Shown: positions 1-7,516 of the stretch, piece after piece
Layout of the letters: each line of letters starts with the position of its first letter
Numbering within the stretch: the stretch's first letter is position 1
Notes under the pieces: model-generated
The model's input: the letters and a program-made list of their open reading frames with translations, nothing else
Database searches by the model: none
What the model was told of the DNA's origin: nothing
Virus record (IMG/VR): IMGVR_UViG_3300037459_000185
Location: 1-41,247 of that record
DNA from: a virus
Direction: 5' to 3' (one strand)
DNA length: 41,247 nucleotides
Position numbers and translations under genes: made by a program

Positions 1-1014
1 GACATCAAGCCCAAGGATCTGATCGGTGTTCCTCGGAAGATTCCAGAACCCATCGACAGCGTTCCGATGGATCCAGAGATTGTGGACTTCCTAGCTATCT
101 GGCTGGCCGAGGGTAGCGGATGCACGCTTAGCAACGGCACGCCCGCAATCGTCAGCATCATCCATCGATTGGCCGTGCGATTCCGGTGCACGCTCAAACA
201 GTGGGCCGAAGTTGACTGGTACTTCCACTGCGGGACAAGATCCCATCCGATGCGGCGGGAGTTGGAGAAGTTCGGGCTGTGGGGCAAGACGAGCAAGACC
301 AAGTTCATTCCGGACGACGTCTTCAGATTGCCGAAGGGTCAATTGGCCCGATTCCTGAATGTGTTCTTCGCGTGCGATGGATCGATTTATCCTCGTAGCT
401 CCAGTGGTCAGTACACTGTTTGCATGGGGCTGGCGAACGAGACCATGCTTCGTCAGATCGCTTCGCTACTGCATCGATTCGAAATACGTGGATCGATCCG
501 AAAGAAGGTTCATGCAGCTCGAAGCTCGCGAACCGGCGAACATTTCTTGTCTTGGGACTTCTCGTTCTCTGAATCCGAAGCGGTCCGTATCTTCTGTGAA
601 GAGATCGGGTGCATTGGCAAGGAAGACCGTGTCATCGCTGCGCTCAACGGGACACGCAAATCGCGAGGGACATGCAATGAGTATCTGCCTGTATCGGTCT
701 CAGATGCGATGTCGTCGCTGTGTTACGAACCGGTGCTACGGACACACCATGGTCTCAACGCGATCATCAGAGATGCCCCGACCGAACTCCTATGCGTCCT
801 GAAAAACTGGAAGAAACAAGACCGCTCCAGGATCAGCACGTATCGCTATCGCCAACTGGAACCATGGACCGATGGCCGATTCAAGAACATCGCGAAGAGC
901 GGTGTAGTATGGGAAGAAGTCCTGTCGGTGGAGGAAGACGAAGATACTGAAACCTACAACCTCACCGTAGAAGGCAACCACAACTTCATCGCCAACGGTT
1001 TCGTCACCCACAAC
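1..1014 (+). other. Intein with LAGLIDADG homing endonuclease (C-terminal part) inside terL
   Basis: This is the in-frame segment that is spliced out of the terminase. Two LAGLIDADG helices are visible: FLAIWLAEGSG at about 88-120 and FLNVFFACDGSIY at about 349-387. Each ends in the acidic residue plus glycine used for metal binding (Glu and Asp), so the endonuclease looks active. The C-terminal splicing block is TYNLTVEGNHNFIANGF followed by VTHN, ending at 1014 with Thr as the +1 nucleophile. The insertion point within the P-loop is a classical intein site because it is highly conserved and intolerant of imprecise loss. The N-terminal Hint block is outside the window. Confidence 0.93.
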
Positions 1015-2235
1015 ACCGAGCGGGCGATGCGGTATTTCGTGATGCGGGCGCTCTCCTTCTTCGCCCACCCCGACGGCCGGTTCTTCGCCTGCGCACCGAC
1101 GCACGACCACGCCAGGGATCTGTTCTGGGACGAACTGAAGGCACTCATCCCCGCGCGCTTCGTCACCAGGATCTCCGAGGGCAGGCTGACCATCTACCTG
1201 TGGAACGGTGCGCAGATCCGGGTTCGTGGGTTGGATGTGCCGTCCCGGGTCGAAGGCAAGCCGGTGGACGGCATGATCATCGACGAGTTCGGGGACATGC
1301 GCCAGGGCGACAAGCTCTGGGAGAAGCATCTGGAAGCCGTGCTGACGGAAGTCGGCCGCGAGGGTTGGGCTTGGATCTTCGGCGTGCCGCGCGGTCGGCC
1401 GCACTACAAGAAGTTCTACGAGAGCGCGAAGCTCGACACCCCGGACTGGGAAGACTTCGAAGGGTTCACGTGGAAGTCGAAGGACATCCTGTCTCCCGCC
1501 AAGCTCGAACGGATCCAGCGCCGCACCGATCCGATGACGTTCGCCTCCGAATGGGAGGCATCATTCGAGACCACCGGCACGCGGATCTACTACCAGTTCA
1601 ACCGGGACGCACACCTCGTGCACTTGGAGTACGACCCGCGTCTACCGCTGGACGTGTCCGCCGACTTCAACATCTCGCCCGGCGTCCTGATCATCTCGCA
1701 GGAACAGCCCTACACCGGGCCCAGGGCCGACGTCGCCCACGTCGTCACCGCAGTCATCGGCGAAGTTTGGATCCAGACGATGTCGAACACGCCCCGGGTC
1801 ATGGAGAAGTTCAACAAGGATTGGGGCCAGCACAAGGGACGGGTTCGGTTCTTCGGCGATGCAACCGGCGGCACGAAAAAGACGACGTCCGTGCGGGGAT
1901 CCGACTGGGACATCATCCGCGAGATGGCGCGTGCGCAGTTTCCGGATCGGTGCACGTTCCGCGTGCCGCGCGGCAATCCCCCGGAGGTATCGAGGACCAA
2001 CGCCGTCAACGCTCACCTGATGGCTACCGACGGCACGGTGTCGACCCTGATCGACCCGGACAAGGCCCCGCACCTCGTGACCGACTTCGAAGACGTCTGC
2101 CCGAAGGAAGGCACTCGCGAGATCGAGAAGGTGCAGGGTAGCCTGCTCACCCACACATCGGACGCGTTCGGCTACCGAATCTATGCCGACTTCCCGATCG
2201 ACGGGGCGCAGTACGGCGAGGATGCGCTGTGGTAG
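1..2235 (+). CDS. terL: Terminase large subunit, intein-containing, 5' end outside window
   Basis: This is the packaging motor ATPase/nuclease that drives DNA into proheads and cuts the concatemer. The frame is open from base 1, so the N-extein and the intein N-terminal splicing block lie upstream. The intein ends at Asn (1012-1014) and the C-extein begins with Thr-Glu at 1015, which is the Ser/Thr position of the Walker A P-loop. In the C-extein I see Walker B (DGMIIDEFGD, about 1267-1296), the coupling motif (WIFGVPRGRP, about 1372-1401), and an RNase-H-like nuclease with Asp in VSADFNIS (about 1657), GDATGG (about 1858) and the final SDAFGY (about 2158). The catalytic residues visible here are intact, so the protein should be functional after splicing. 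It is one of only two plus-strand genes and converges on the minus-strand block. No small subunit lies beside it; a candidate is at 8274-8816. Confidence 0.95.
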   Translation, partial: DIKPKDLIGVPRKIPEPIDSVPMDPEIVDFLAIWLAEGSGCTLSNGTPAIVSIIHRLAVRFRCTLKQWAEVDWYFHCGTRSHPMRRELEKFGLWGKTSKTKFIPDDVFRLPKGQLARFLNVFFACDGSIYPRSSSGQYTVCMGLANETMLRQIASLLHRFEIRGSIRKKVHAARSSRTGEHFLSWDFSFSESEAVRIFCEEIGCIGKEDRVIAALNGTRKSRGTCNEYLPVSVSDAMSSLCYEPVLRTHHGLNAIIRDAPTELLCVLKNWKKQDRSRISTYRYRQLEPWTDGRFKNIAKSGVVWEEVLSVEEDEDTETYNLTVEGNHNFIANGFVTHNTERAMRYFVMRALSFFAHPDGRFFACAPTHDHARDLFWDELKALIPARFVTRISEGRLTIYLWNGAQIRVRGLDVPSRVEGKPVDGMIIDEFGDMRQGDKLWEKHLEAVLTEVGREGWAWIFGVPRGRPHYKKFYESAKLDTPDWEDFEGFTWKSKDILSPAKLERIQRRTDPMTFASEWEASFETTGTRIYYQFNRDAHLVHLEYDPRLPLDVSADFNISPGVLIISQEQPYTGPRADVAHVVTAVIGEVWIQTMSNTPRVMEKFNKDWGQHKGRVRFFGDATGGTKKTTSVRGSDWDIIREMARAQFPDRCTFRVPRGNPPEVSRTNAVNAHLMATDGTVSTLIDPDKAPHLVTDFEDVCPKEGTREIEKVQGSLLTHTSDAFGYRIYADFPIDGAQYGEDALW

Positions 2236-2337
2236 GCTGATGCTCATGCACGGATTCCCGATCATTCCGCCGCCTGAACCGATCTCCAACCCTCGTCCTG
2301 AGTCGCAGAGGCCGCGTCCGAAGCCGCGCAACGAAAT

Positions 2338-2368
2338 CCGGCCCGGACCTCTTTTGGATCCGGGCCGG
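2338..2368. terminator. Hairpin terminator between convergent genes
   Basis: There is a perfect 10-bp inverted repeat, CCGGCCCGGA (2338-2347) against TCCGGGCCGG (2359-2368), with an 11-base loop holding CTTTT. It sits about 100 bases past the terL stop and about 55 bases past the end of the first leftward gene. It could therefore stop transcription from both sides. No long U-run follows, so termination is inferred from position and stem strength. Confidence 0.6.
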
Positions 2369-2423
2369 GCGACTGCGGCGTCGTGCACCTGTCGAGCGCG
2401 ACGATCACCGTAGGTAGCCGGGC

Positions 2424-2624
2424 TCACCCCGGCGCGGTCTGCTCTCTCCTTCGACGGTGGTCCGATGCCCAAAGGGCAGGGGCCACGCCGAACAAACGTG
2501 GGCGAGTCATTAGTTCAGGCCGTGACTCGCGAATCGGCTCGATGATCAGCAGGATCGGGAATGGACCATCGATGATCACGATGTCTCCGAATCCTGCGGT
2601 GGTGGTGTCGACTACTTCGAGCAC
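2424..2624 (-). CDS. Hypothetical protein, 66 aa
   Basis: This is the last gene of the leftward block. A GTG start lies 4 bases after the stop of the 175-residue gene at 2629-3156. The N-terminal half is hydrophobic and beta-like (GDIVIIDGPFPILLIIEPI). The C-terminus is arginine-rich. I do not recognise the family. The closely packed position and non-random composition support it as a gene, but there is no clear Shine-Dalgarno sequence. Confidence 0.5.
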   Translation of the reverse strand: MLEVVDTTTAGFGDIVIIDGPFPILLIIEPIRESRPELMTRPRLFGVAPALWASDHRRRREQTAPG

Positions 2625-2628
2625 GGCA

Positions 2629-3156
2629 TCATGGAGCGAACGTGACGATTCCTTCCTCGAACGGAATCGTTAGGTTTTTCCCGTTCGTTTTCACCTCGTC
2701 AGGGAAGGGCGCGGCCATGTGTTCGAGCTTTCCGTAGTTCCCGATCCAGGAGACGCTGTAGTACAAGAGTGGGACTCCGGAACGAACAGATGCCATGACG
2801 CTTTGCCGCACAAACGTGACCGGGTCGCACGTCATCACACCCATTACCCGTCGGGTGGGGGACTCGTGCCGTTGTTCGGTCGGCTGCGGCGTATCCTCCG
2901 TTGGTAGCGGTGCACGCATGCGGAGGTTCAACGCCAGCACCGCCGACACAACCACCGTTTCGTGCTGGCCCCGATAGAACTCCATCGCCGACTCGTGCTT
3001 CGACACGTTCCCGGAGATCAAGCACACCATCGCCTTCCGTCCGATCAACTGGTCCCACTGTGGTGGTAGACCGAAGAGCGCGTCGGGAATCGCTAGGCAG
3101 AGCTTCCTACCATCGTCTGATGCCATCAGGGATTCCAGGACGGCGCGGCGGTTCAC
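2629..3156 (-). CDS. Hypothetical protein, 175 aa
   Basis: The GTG start overlaps the stop of the upstream gene as GTGA, which fixes the start. An alternative ATG lies 10 codons in. The sequence looks globular with a mixed alpha/beta pattern: a segment GRKAMVCLISGNVSKHESAM near residues 39-58, then a hydrophobic VVVSAVLALNLRM, and a C-terminal part with YYSVSWIGNYG. I do not recognise the family. It belongs to the coupled run of small unknowns ending at 2424. Confidence 0.75.
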   Translation of the reverse strand: MNRRAVLESLMASDDGRKLCLAIPDALFGLPPQWDQLIGRKAMVCLISGNVSKHESAMEFYRGQHETVVVSAVLALNLRMRAPLPTEDTPQPTEQRHESPTRRVMGVMTCDPVTFVRQSVMASVRSGVPLLYYSVSWIGNYGKLEHMAAPFPDEVKTNGKNLTIPFEEGIVTFAP

Positions 3157-3512
3157 GGTTCGATGTCCCGGTATTCTTGCAGGATCTCCTGCGTAGCTTT
3201 TTCCATACCGTCTCGAAACACCTGTTCGTCCATGGCATCGGAGATGCTCTGCACCAGCGCATCGTCGTGCTGCCGGTTCAGTTCGTGGTGGTCCACCGCA
3301 TCGTGCCACTTGCCGCACGCGCCGATCCCGGCAGGACTCTTGCCGGTTGCCCGAGGGTACTGTGCCAGTTCTTTGTCGCTGATGTCGAACGTGGCGCATC
3401 GCCATCGAGACTGTCCCCGCCACTTGCGCCAACACCACCACGTAATCCGCTCGCGCAGCCGATGCCAGCGTGTGCGCCATGACATCGTGGACCGTCGCTT
3501 CTGTAGTTTCAT
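3153..3512 (-). CDS. Hypothetical protein, 119 aa, Trp/Arg-rich N-terminus
   Basis: The ATG overlaps the previous stop as ATGA at 3509-3512. The first 40 residues are strongly basic and rich in tryptophan and arginine (RLRERITWWCWRKWRG), a composition suited to binding nucleic acid or membranes. The rest is acidic and helical (DALVQSISDAMDEQVFRDGM). No family is recognised. Its stop shares the GTGA with the gene at 2629-3156, so the two are probably translationally coupled. Confidence 0.75.
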   Translation of the reverse strand: MKLQKRRSTMSWRTRWHRLRERITWWCWRKWRGQSRWRCATFDISDKELAQYPRATGKSPAGIGACGKWHDAVDHHELNRQHDDALVQSISDAMDEQVFRDGMEKATQEILQEYRDIEP

Positions 3513-4066
3513 CTCGCTAATACCGCCTTCGGGACCACGCCCGCGCCACTGCATTCGCCACAGTCATTCCATGTATGGCGACCCGAGTTGCCGGATCCCT
3601 TGTTTCCCTTGCACGCCCTGCACTCCACAAGATCCCGCATCGCGTGATCTGATCGCTTGACCATCCGGTCGAGTCGAACCAATGCATCTGTCATTATCGC
3701 GACGTGACGATGCACATCGTCCCTGAAGTCAATCAAACCTCGGTAGGCATCAACAACAGTAGTCGGCTCTTGCGATCCGTTCGTTCGGCCGCCGACACTA
3801 GCGAACTCTTCGTTGTAATCGGGAGGGTTGTCGTCGAAGGATCTCCGAAGCGCTATCGCCGACATGTGGATCGACAGAAGACGCTGCATCGCGACGCCTT
3901 CTTCTGGATAGAACGACTCTCGTCTAGGCTTCGATGTCCAAGCCTTTCGGCAAGATCGGCACTCCCAGACTGGACGCGCTACCGTCGGTGGTTGAAGCAT
4001 CCGATTTACACCGGTACTCGCTGATCGTTGGTAGCAGAACGGGCAGTCACCGCGTTTCGGTCTCAT
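3509..4066 (-). CDS. Protein with two zinc-binding modules, 185 aa
   Basis: The N-terminus carries a zinc-ribbon pair, CPFC (residues 8-11) and CRSC (about 36-39). The C-terminus has a DnaJ-like cysteine array with CRAC...CGEC spacing and glycine-rich linkers (about 149-175). The middle is helical. DnaJ-type cysteine repeats bind zinc and often mediate protein or RNA contacts; a specific role cannot be assigned. The ATG start at 4066 lies 3 bases after the stop of the 50-residue zinc-ribbon gene at 4070. Confidence 0.8.
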   Translation of the reverse strand: MRPKRGDCPFCYQRSASTGVNRMLQPPTVARPVWECRSCRKAWTSKPRRESFYPEEGVAMQRLLSIHMSAIALRRSFDDNPPDYNEEFASVGGRTNGSQEPTTVVDAYRGLIDFRDDVHRHVAIMTDALVRLDRMVKRSDHAMRDLVECRACKGNKGSGNSGRHTWNDCGECSGAGVVPKAVLAR

Positions 4067-4069
4067 GGG

Positions 4070-4222
4070 TCAGTCCGATGGATCCGCTTGTTCGGCAACG
4101 ATCGTGGCAAGGCACTTGTCGCAGACCGCGTAGGTATTCACACCGCCTTCGACGTCGACTCTGAGAAATCCCGGGAAGTCCCGCGGCTTCTCACATGTCT
4201 GGCATCCACAACGCACGATCAC
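4070..4222 (-). CDS. Small zinc-ribbon protein, 50 aa
   Basis: The GTG start overlaps the stop of the lysine-rich peptide gene as GTGA. The 50-residue product has CGCQTC near the N-terminus and CDKC about 24 residues later, a compact four-cysteine zinc ribbon. Coupling on both sides and the intact cysteine set make it a credible gene despite its size. The function is unknown; such ribbons usually bind nucleic acid or a partner protein. Confidence 0.75.
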   Translation of the reverse strand: MIVRCGCQTCEKPRDFPGFLRVDVEGGVNTYAVCDKCLATIVAEQADPSD

Positions 4223-4323
4223 CGCTTCCGCCGACCGCCCTTCTTCTTCGTCACCCTCTTGGGAACCGCAACCTTCTTCGTGGTCTTCTTCGTCTTCTTC
4301 CTGGCTGGGATGTGTCTTGGCAT
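4219..4323 (-). CDS. Lysine-rich mini-protein, 34 aa
   Basis: A strong Shine-Dalgarno (CAGGAG, 6 bases before ATG) marks the start. Of 34 residues, about 18 are Lys or Arg, arranged as KKTKKTTKK, then VAVPKR, then TKKKGGRRKR. The composition resembles histone H1 or protamine tails, so DNA or RNA binding is the natural inference. It is followed by the zinc-ribbon gene through a GTGA overlap. There is no known family. Confidence 0.7.
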   Translation of the reverse strand: MPRHIPARKKTKKTTKKVAVPKRVTKKKGGRRKR

Positions 4324-4385
4324 GCTTTGCTCCTGTGGTTGGAATGCCGCCATCGTATACAGAATTCAGAGCGAGTCGACTGAGT
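4324..4385 (-). promoter_or_regulatory. Short intergenic gap with GTATAC site
   Basis: This 62-base gap precedes the lysine-rich peptide gene and is one of few real gaps in the left block. It holds CTGTATACGAT (minus strand, around 4353-4363), matching GTATAC sites in three other intergenic regions, and the CAGGAG ribosome-binding site. TATACG could serve as a -10 element, but no good -35 box is visible. Confidence 0.35.
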
Positions 4386-4760
4386 TCATGGCTTGATTTC
4401 CTCCCGGTCCCATCCGGCCCCGTTTTTCTTGACAGCGATGAACCGGCGATCAGAGAACAGTCGGGCAGCTACCTTGATTCGCACTCGGGCCGCTTCTCGC
4501 CAGTGCCCCTTGACTTCGTGGTATTCCAGAAAGCCATCGGCAAGGACAACCTCGAAGTCTGGCGTGTAGACCGATCCTTTCCCGAGGACGAACTTGATGC
4601 GTTCGAAGCCATACGATTGGATCCTGCCAGTGCGCTTGAGCACTTCCAACTCGAACGCATAGGCCCGCTCGGTCTTGTTCATGCCGTCCGCGCCCTTTTG
4701 GACACGAGCCATGACCGGGCGCTTGTAGGTCAGGGTGAGTCTGCTCGTTGGTCTATCCAT
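4386..4760 (-). CDS. DUF1064-type PD-(D/E)XK nuclease, 124 aa
   Basis: The sequence NKTERAYAFELEVLK, then FERIKFVLG, YTPDFEVV and EYHEVKGHW matches the DUF1064 phage family, which has a Holliday-junction-resolvase-like PD-(D/E)XK fold. The catalytic set is visible as PD in TPDFEVV and E-x-K in HEVKG (about residues 70-90). A branched-DNA nuclease role in recombination or packaging is inferred from the family. The start chosen at 4760 overlaps the upstream stop by 8 bases (ATGGATAG), the pattern used elsewhere here. Length is normal for the family. Confidence 0.85.
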   Translation of the reverse strand: MDRPTSRLTLTYKRPVMARVQKGADGMNKTERAYAFELEVLKRTGRIQSYGFERIKFVLGKGSVYTPDFEVVLADGFLEYHEVKGHWREAARVRIKVAARLFSDRRFIAVKKNGAGWDREEIKP

Positions 4761-5040
4761 GTTCGACCTGTTCTGGAGTCCACACGACTCGACGGCTGGA
4801 CTCGACGCGATGCAACGGCTCGGACAAGAGTCGACACACGATGGACGCATTGAAGACACGAACTGGGAACCGGACATCGTGCACTTTGACGTCACCATTG
4901 CACGCCTTCGGGATCACGGTGTCGATGGCGTAACGACAGGCATGGAACTTGGAGTTTTCGCCGTGGAAGTACTTCGACCTTCGGATGGTCACGCCGTCCC
5001 CGGGGAGCGTCTGGACCCAAGTTGCGCAGTGGAGAATCAC
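4753..5040 (-). CDS. Hypothetical protein, 95 aa
   Basis: The GTG start overlaps the previous stop as GTGA. The protein is basic with scattered cysteines, HFHGENS-like polar stretches and a mixed beta pattern (GVTIRRSKYF, GDVKVHDVRF). I do not recognise it. Its 3' end overlaps the DUF1064 nuclease by 8 bases, so the pair is likely co-translated. Confidence 0.7.
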   Translation of the reverse strand: MILHCATWVQTLPGDGVTIRRSKYFHGENSKFHACRYAIDTVIPKACNGDVKVHDVRFPVRVFNASIVCRLLSEPLHRVESSRRVVWTPEQVEHG

Positions 5041-5249
5041 TTGTTGCACACGGCCCGGAGGTAGTCGCTGCGCTCCTCGTTCGAGAGCTTCGTCCAGTAC
5101 TCGCACTTGTCACGATGCTGGTAGCCGGTGCTGACGTCCCCGCATGAACAGTGGACGGTGTCGGTCGGCCTTCGACGGCGCCGACCGCCGCGGCCACGCT
5201 TCTTCGTGCCACGGCCCCAGGTTCCATCCTTCTTCTTTCGTCGCGTCAC
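5037..5249 (-). CDS. Basic protein with Cys/His cluster, 70 aa
   Basis: The first 27 residues are a run of Lys, Arg and Gly (TRRKKKDGTW, KKRGRGGRRRRR). A Cys/His motif follows (HCSCGDVSTGYQHRDKC) that could hold one zinc ion. The layout, a basic tail plus a small zinc site, suggests nucleic-acid binding. GTGA overlaps join it to both neighbours. Confidence 0.7.
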   Translation of the reverse strand: MTRRKKKDGTWGRGTKKRGRGGRRRRRPTDTVHCSCGDVSTGYQHRDKCEYWTKLSNEERSDYLRAVCNK

Positions 5250-5656
5250 GGCTTCTGATCCACGTAGTCCGGGTGCTGCGACTGCATGTGCCGCGCTACA
5301 TTCTTGAACGTGCGATTGCAACACGGGCAGATGCCGTTGGCGATCCGGTTCCTCATCTTCGTGACCTGACCCTTGGCGGCGGCGCGCTGGCGGGCGAGTA
5401 GCTTGCGTGATCGCTCGGTGCGTTGATGACTCTGGCGCTCGCGCTCGAAGCTGGCGCTCTGCTGATCCAGCTTCCGCCGTAGCTCCTCCTCCTTGTTCTC
5501 GCCGGAGTAGTACCGCCGATGCCCATTCGGACACCAGAAGACCTTGTGATCGTTCATGCGTGCTTGCCGGAACTCGGTGGTCATGGCGAACTGGACTCCG
5601 CATTCGCCACAGCAGACGACCTCGTACGTCGTCGTCGTGTTGGTGACTCCGCTCAT
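5246..5656 (-). CDS. Zinc-finger protein with central coiled coil, 136 aa
   Basis: The protein has three parts: an N-terminal ribbon (CCGECG and a CPNGH, residues about 15-46), a charged helical middle rich in Glu, Arg and Gln (about 55-100), and a C-terminal C2H2-type finger (CPCC...HMQSQH, about 112-128). Nucleic-acid binding is plausible. The ATG start overlaps the stop of the 472-residue gene upstream as ATGA. Confidence 0.8.
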   Translation of the reverse strand: MSGVTNTTTTYEVVCCGECGVQFAMTTEFRQARMNDHKVFWCPNGHRRYYSGENKEEELRRKLDQQSASFERERQSHQRTERSRKLLARQRAAAKGQVTKMRNRIANGICPCCNRTFKNVARHMQSQHPDYVDQKP

Positions 5657-7071
5657 GCCAAGTCACCCTTGAACCGTGCCTGGATCCCCTCGCCCATTCC
5701 GATCAGGTAGTCCATCTTCTTCTCGTCGGCCAGCGTGAGGACGTCGGCATGCCGTGCCGCGAGCCAAGCGAAGTGTCTGCCACCGGATGGGGATCGCGGA
5801 TGGGTGTCGTCGGTGCGCACGTAGTACGGCAGTTCCAACCGACCGTCCTTCCAGAAGAACGAGTCGAAGCAGAACCGCGCGATGACGTTCATCATGTAGC
5901 GCAACTCCGCGTCAAGGAACTCGACACCGTACGTGGCGAACATCTTCCGCGCTGCGTCCAGGCCCCACCACCAGATACCGATCTCGGCGGGGGAGTGCTT
6001 GCCTCGACCCTCGAAGTTGGGCCAAGGCACGCGGCCGTTCACCACGGCATCGCGGAACTCGTTCACCTGATTGTTCAGCCGTTGCGCTGACCGAATCCCT
6101 ACCTGCTTCGCGAGTAAACTCTCACCGGCAGCGAACAGCGCCGGGACACACTTCGACGCGAACTTCGGGATGCGCCCCATGGCTCTGGCCTGCCCCGGAT
6201 CCCACTGGTAAGTGCCCTTGTCATGGCCCGGGATCTGGAACAGGAACCGGTTCGCCGCGAAGATCACTTCCCAGCGCAGCCCCTCGTCCCATGGGTATTC
6301 CGTGTAGACCTCGCACAGCGCATCGTAGACGCTGAAGTGCTGATCGTCCGCTGTGCGCATGTCGCCCTTGTCGCGCCACGGCTCCGATGGGTGCGTGTAC
6401 TCGATCCACGTCTTCGTATCGCGATGGAAGTGCGTTCCGTCCTGCAGCACGGCCTTGGGCCAGTCCGATTCGGTTACCACGATGCCCGTGTCCTTGTGCA
6501 CGAACCGACCGCCGTAGCGCGCGTGCGCGTAGAGTCGGCGGCGCCAATCGTCGATATCGCCAGTGTCCAGTGGCGTCGTGACCTGCATGTAAGGCCAGTG
6601 TCCGCCGGTCTGATTCCCATCGTGCGGGACGTTCTTGGTCTCGTCCTTCGACGTAGTGACTGTGCCCACCGTCCTGGTTTCGAAGTCGAATGGGAAATGG
6701 ACGGATGACGAGCCCTGACCGTGCACAACCATGCCGCCGTCAGTCGTATCCAAATCGATGACGAACCCGCGGATCTGGATGCTTGTATTCCGACGCCAGA
6801 ACTTCGGAACAATCGTCCCCGTGTGTCCGTACCCCATCGTCGCGAAGCATTGTCCCAACTGGTTGCGAGGAAGGAGCGATACCGCGAGCTTCACCCAGCG
6901 GTCGTGTTCGAGGTTGAAGTGCCGATCGAACACGCGCAGGCCGTTGCGTTCGGTCATCGCTGGTTTCGACTTCACGAGCGACTGCCCTTCGACGGTGAAG
7001 TCGCCTCCGGCTGCGATCCATGCCGCGATCGACTCGTGATAGAACGATTGGTCTCCTGTGTTCTCGATCAT
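5653..7071 (-). CDS. Hypothetical protein, 472 aa
   Basis: This is the largest gene of the left block. The first 150 residues look beta-rich (GFVIDLDTTDGGMVVHG, SVHFPFDF). The last 250 are helical and aromatic (IGIWWWGLDAARKMF, RFCFDSFFW), compatible with an alpha/alpha-barrel-like fold. I do not recognise any motif. The start has a good Shine-Dalgarno (GGGAGTAGGAG) 10 bases upstream. That site lies in a 16-base sequence repeated before the gene at 7099-7329. Confidence 0.85.
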   Translation of the reverse strand: MIENTGDQSFYHESIAAWIAAGGDFTVEGQSLVKSKPAMTERNGLRVFDRHFNLEHDRWVKLAVSLLPRNQLGQCFATMGYGHTGTIVPKFWRRNTSIQIRGFVIDLDTTDGGMVVHGQGSSSVHFPFDFETRTVGTVTTSKDETKNVPHDGNQTGGHWPYMQVTTPLDTGDIDDWRRRLYAHARYGGRFVHKDTGIVVTESDWPKAVLQDGTHFHRDTKTWIEYTHPSEPWRDKGDMRTADDQHFSVYDALCEVYTEYPWDEGLRWEVIFAANRFLFQIPGHDKGTYQWDPGQARAMGRIPKFASKCVPALFAAGESLLAKQVGIRSAQRLNNQVNEFRDAVVNGRVPWPNFEGRGKHSPAEIGIWWWGLDAARKMFATYGVEFLDAELRYMMNVIARFCFDSFFWKDGRLELPYYVRTDDTHPRSPSGGRHFAWLAARHADVLTLADEKKMDYLIGMGEGIQARFKGDLA

Positions 7072-7106
7072 GTGTTTTCGACTCCTACTCCCTTGGGTTC
7101 AGGCAT
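7068..7106 (-). CDS. 12-codon bridging mini-ORF
   Basis: ATG (7104-7106) overlaps the stop of the upstream gene as ATGCCTGA, and its own stop overlaps the start of the 472-residue gene as ATGA. The peptide MPEPKGVGVENT is probably not functional itself. The reading frame would carry ribosomes across the gap and past the Shine-Dalgarno. It is one of four such mini-ORFs in the window. Confidence 0.35.
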   Translation of the reverse strand: MPEPKGVGVENT

Positions 7107-7329
7107 GGGACTTCCCTGTGATTGGAACGAACGTGTGCAGCCCGCAGTCCATGCAGTTGATACTCGGCTGGACCTTCTTCCCGTCGTCAGTAGCCTGCCA
7201 CGTTGGATAGGGCAGCATCGATGTGTCGCGCTTCGACTTGCAATCGTGCTGCAACCAAATGTGCTGACCGTCTTCGTCAAGCCACGCCTTCGCGGCCATG
7301 AAGAATCCTGGGCGTAGAGTCTCACTCAT
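7099..7329 (-). CDS. Hypothetical protein with Cys pair, 76 aa
   Basis: The start is set by the 8-base overlap with the upstream stop and by the ribosome-binding sequence AAGGGAGTAGGAG. The product has CKS...CMDCG cysteines and histidines (HDCK, CGLHTF) that may bind zinc. No family is recognised. It belongs to a three-gene set (7099-8139) with near-identical translation-initiation sequences. Confidence 0.75.
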   Translation of the reverse strand: MSETLRPGFFMAAKAWLDEDGQHIWLQHDCKSKRDTSMLPYPTWQATDDGKKVQPSINCMDCGLHTFVPITGKSHA

Positions 7330-7516
7330 GGTCTTCTCCTACTCCCTTGGGTGTGCAGTCCGGGCAGTAGTGCTTGCCGTTCTTGACGAACCAGCCTGCT
7401 TGACGAGCGTGCTCGCTTGCTTCCTTGCGCTCGATTCGGTAACTCGCCGGGCCTTCCGTCCACAGCGAACAGTCCTCGCCATCACAGAACACGTCGGTCG
7501 TGATCGTGTAGCTCAC
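7322..7516 (-). CDS. Small zinc-ribbon protein, 64 aa
   Basis: The GTG start overlaps the upstream stop as GTGA. Cysteines occur as CDGEDC (about residues 11-16) and CPDC (about 51-54), a zinc-ribbon arrangement around the segment GWFVKNGKHY. The C-terminal residues PKGVG are encoded by the repeated Shine-Dalgarno sequence of the next gene. Confidence 0.75.
   Translation of the reverse strand: MSYTITTDVFCDGEDCSLWTEGPASYRIERKEASEHARQAGWFVKNGKHYCPDCTPKGVGEDHE

Noticed and set aside
2240-2413. 57-codon plus-strand ORF after terL
   Set aside because: It contains the strong terminator hairpin, is Pro/Arg-rich and has no ribosome-binding site.
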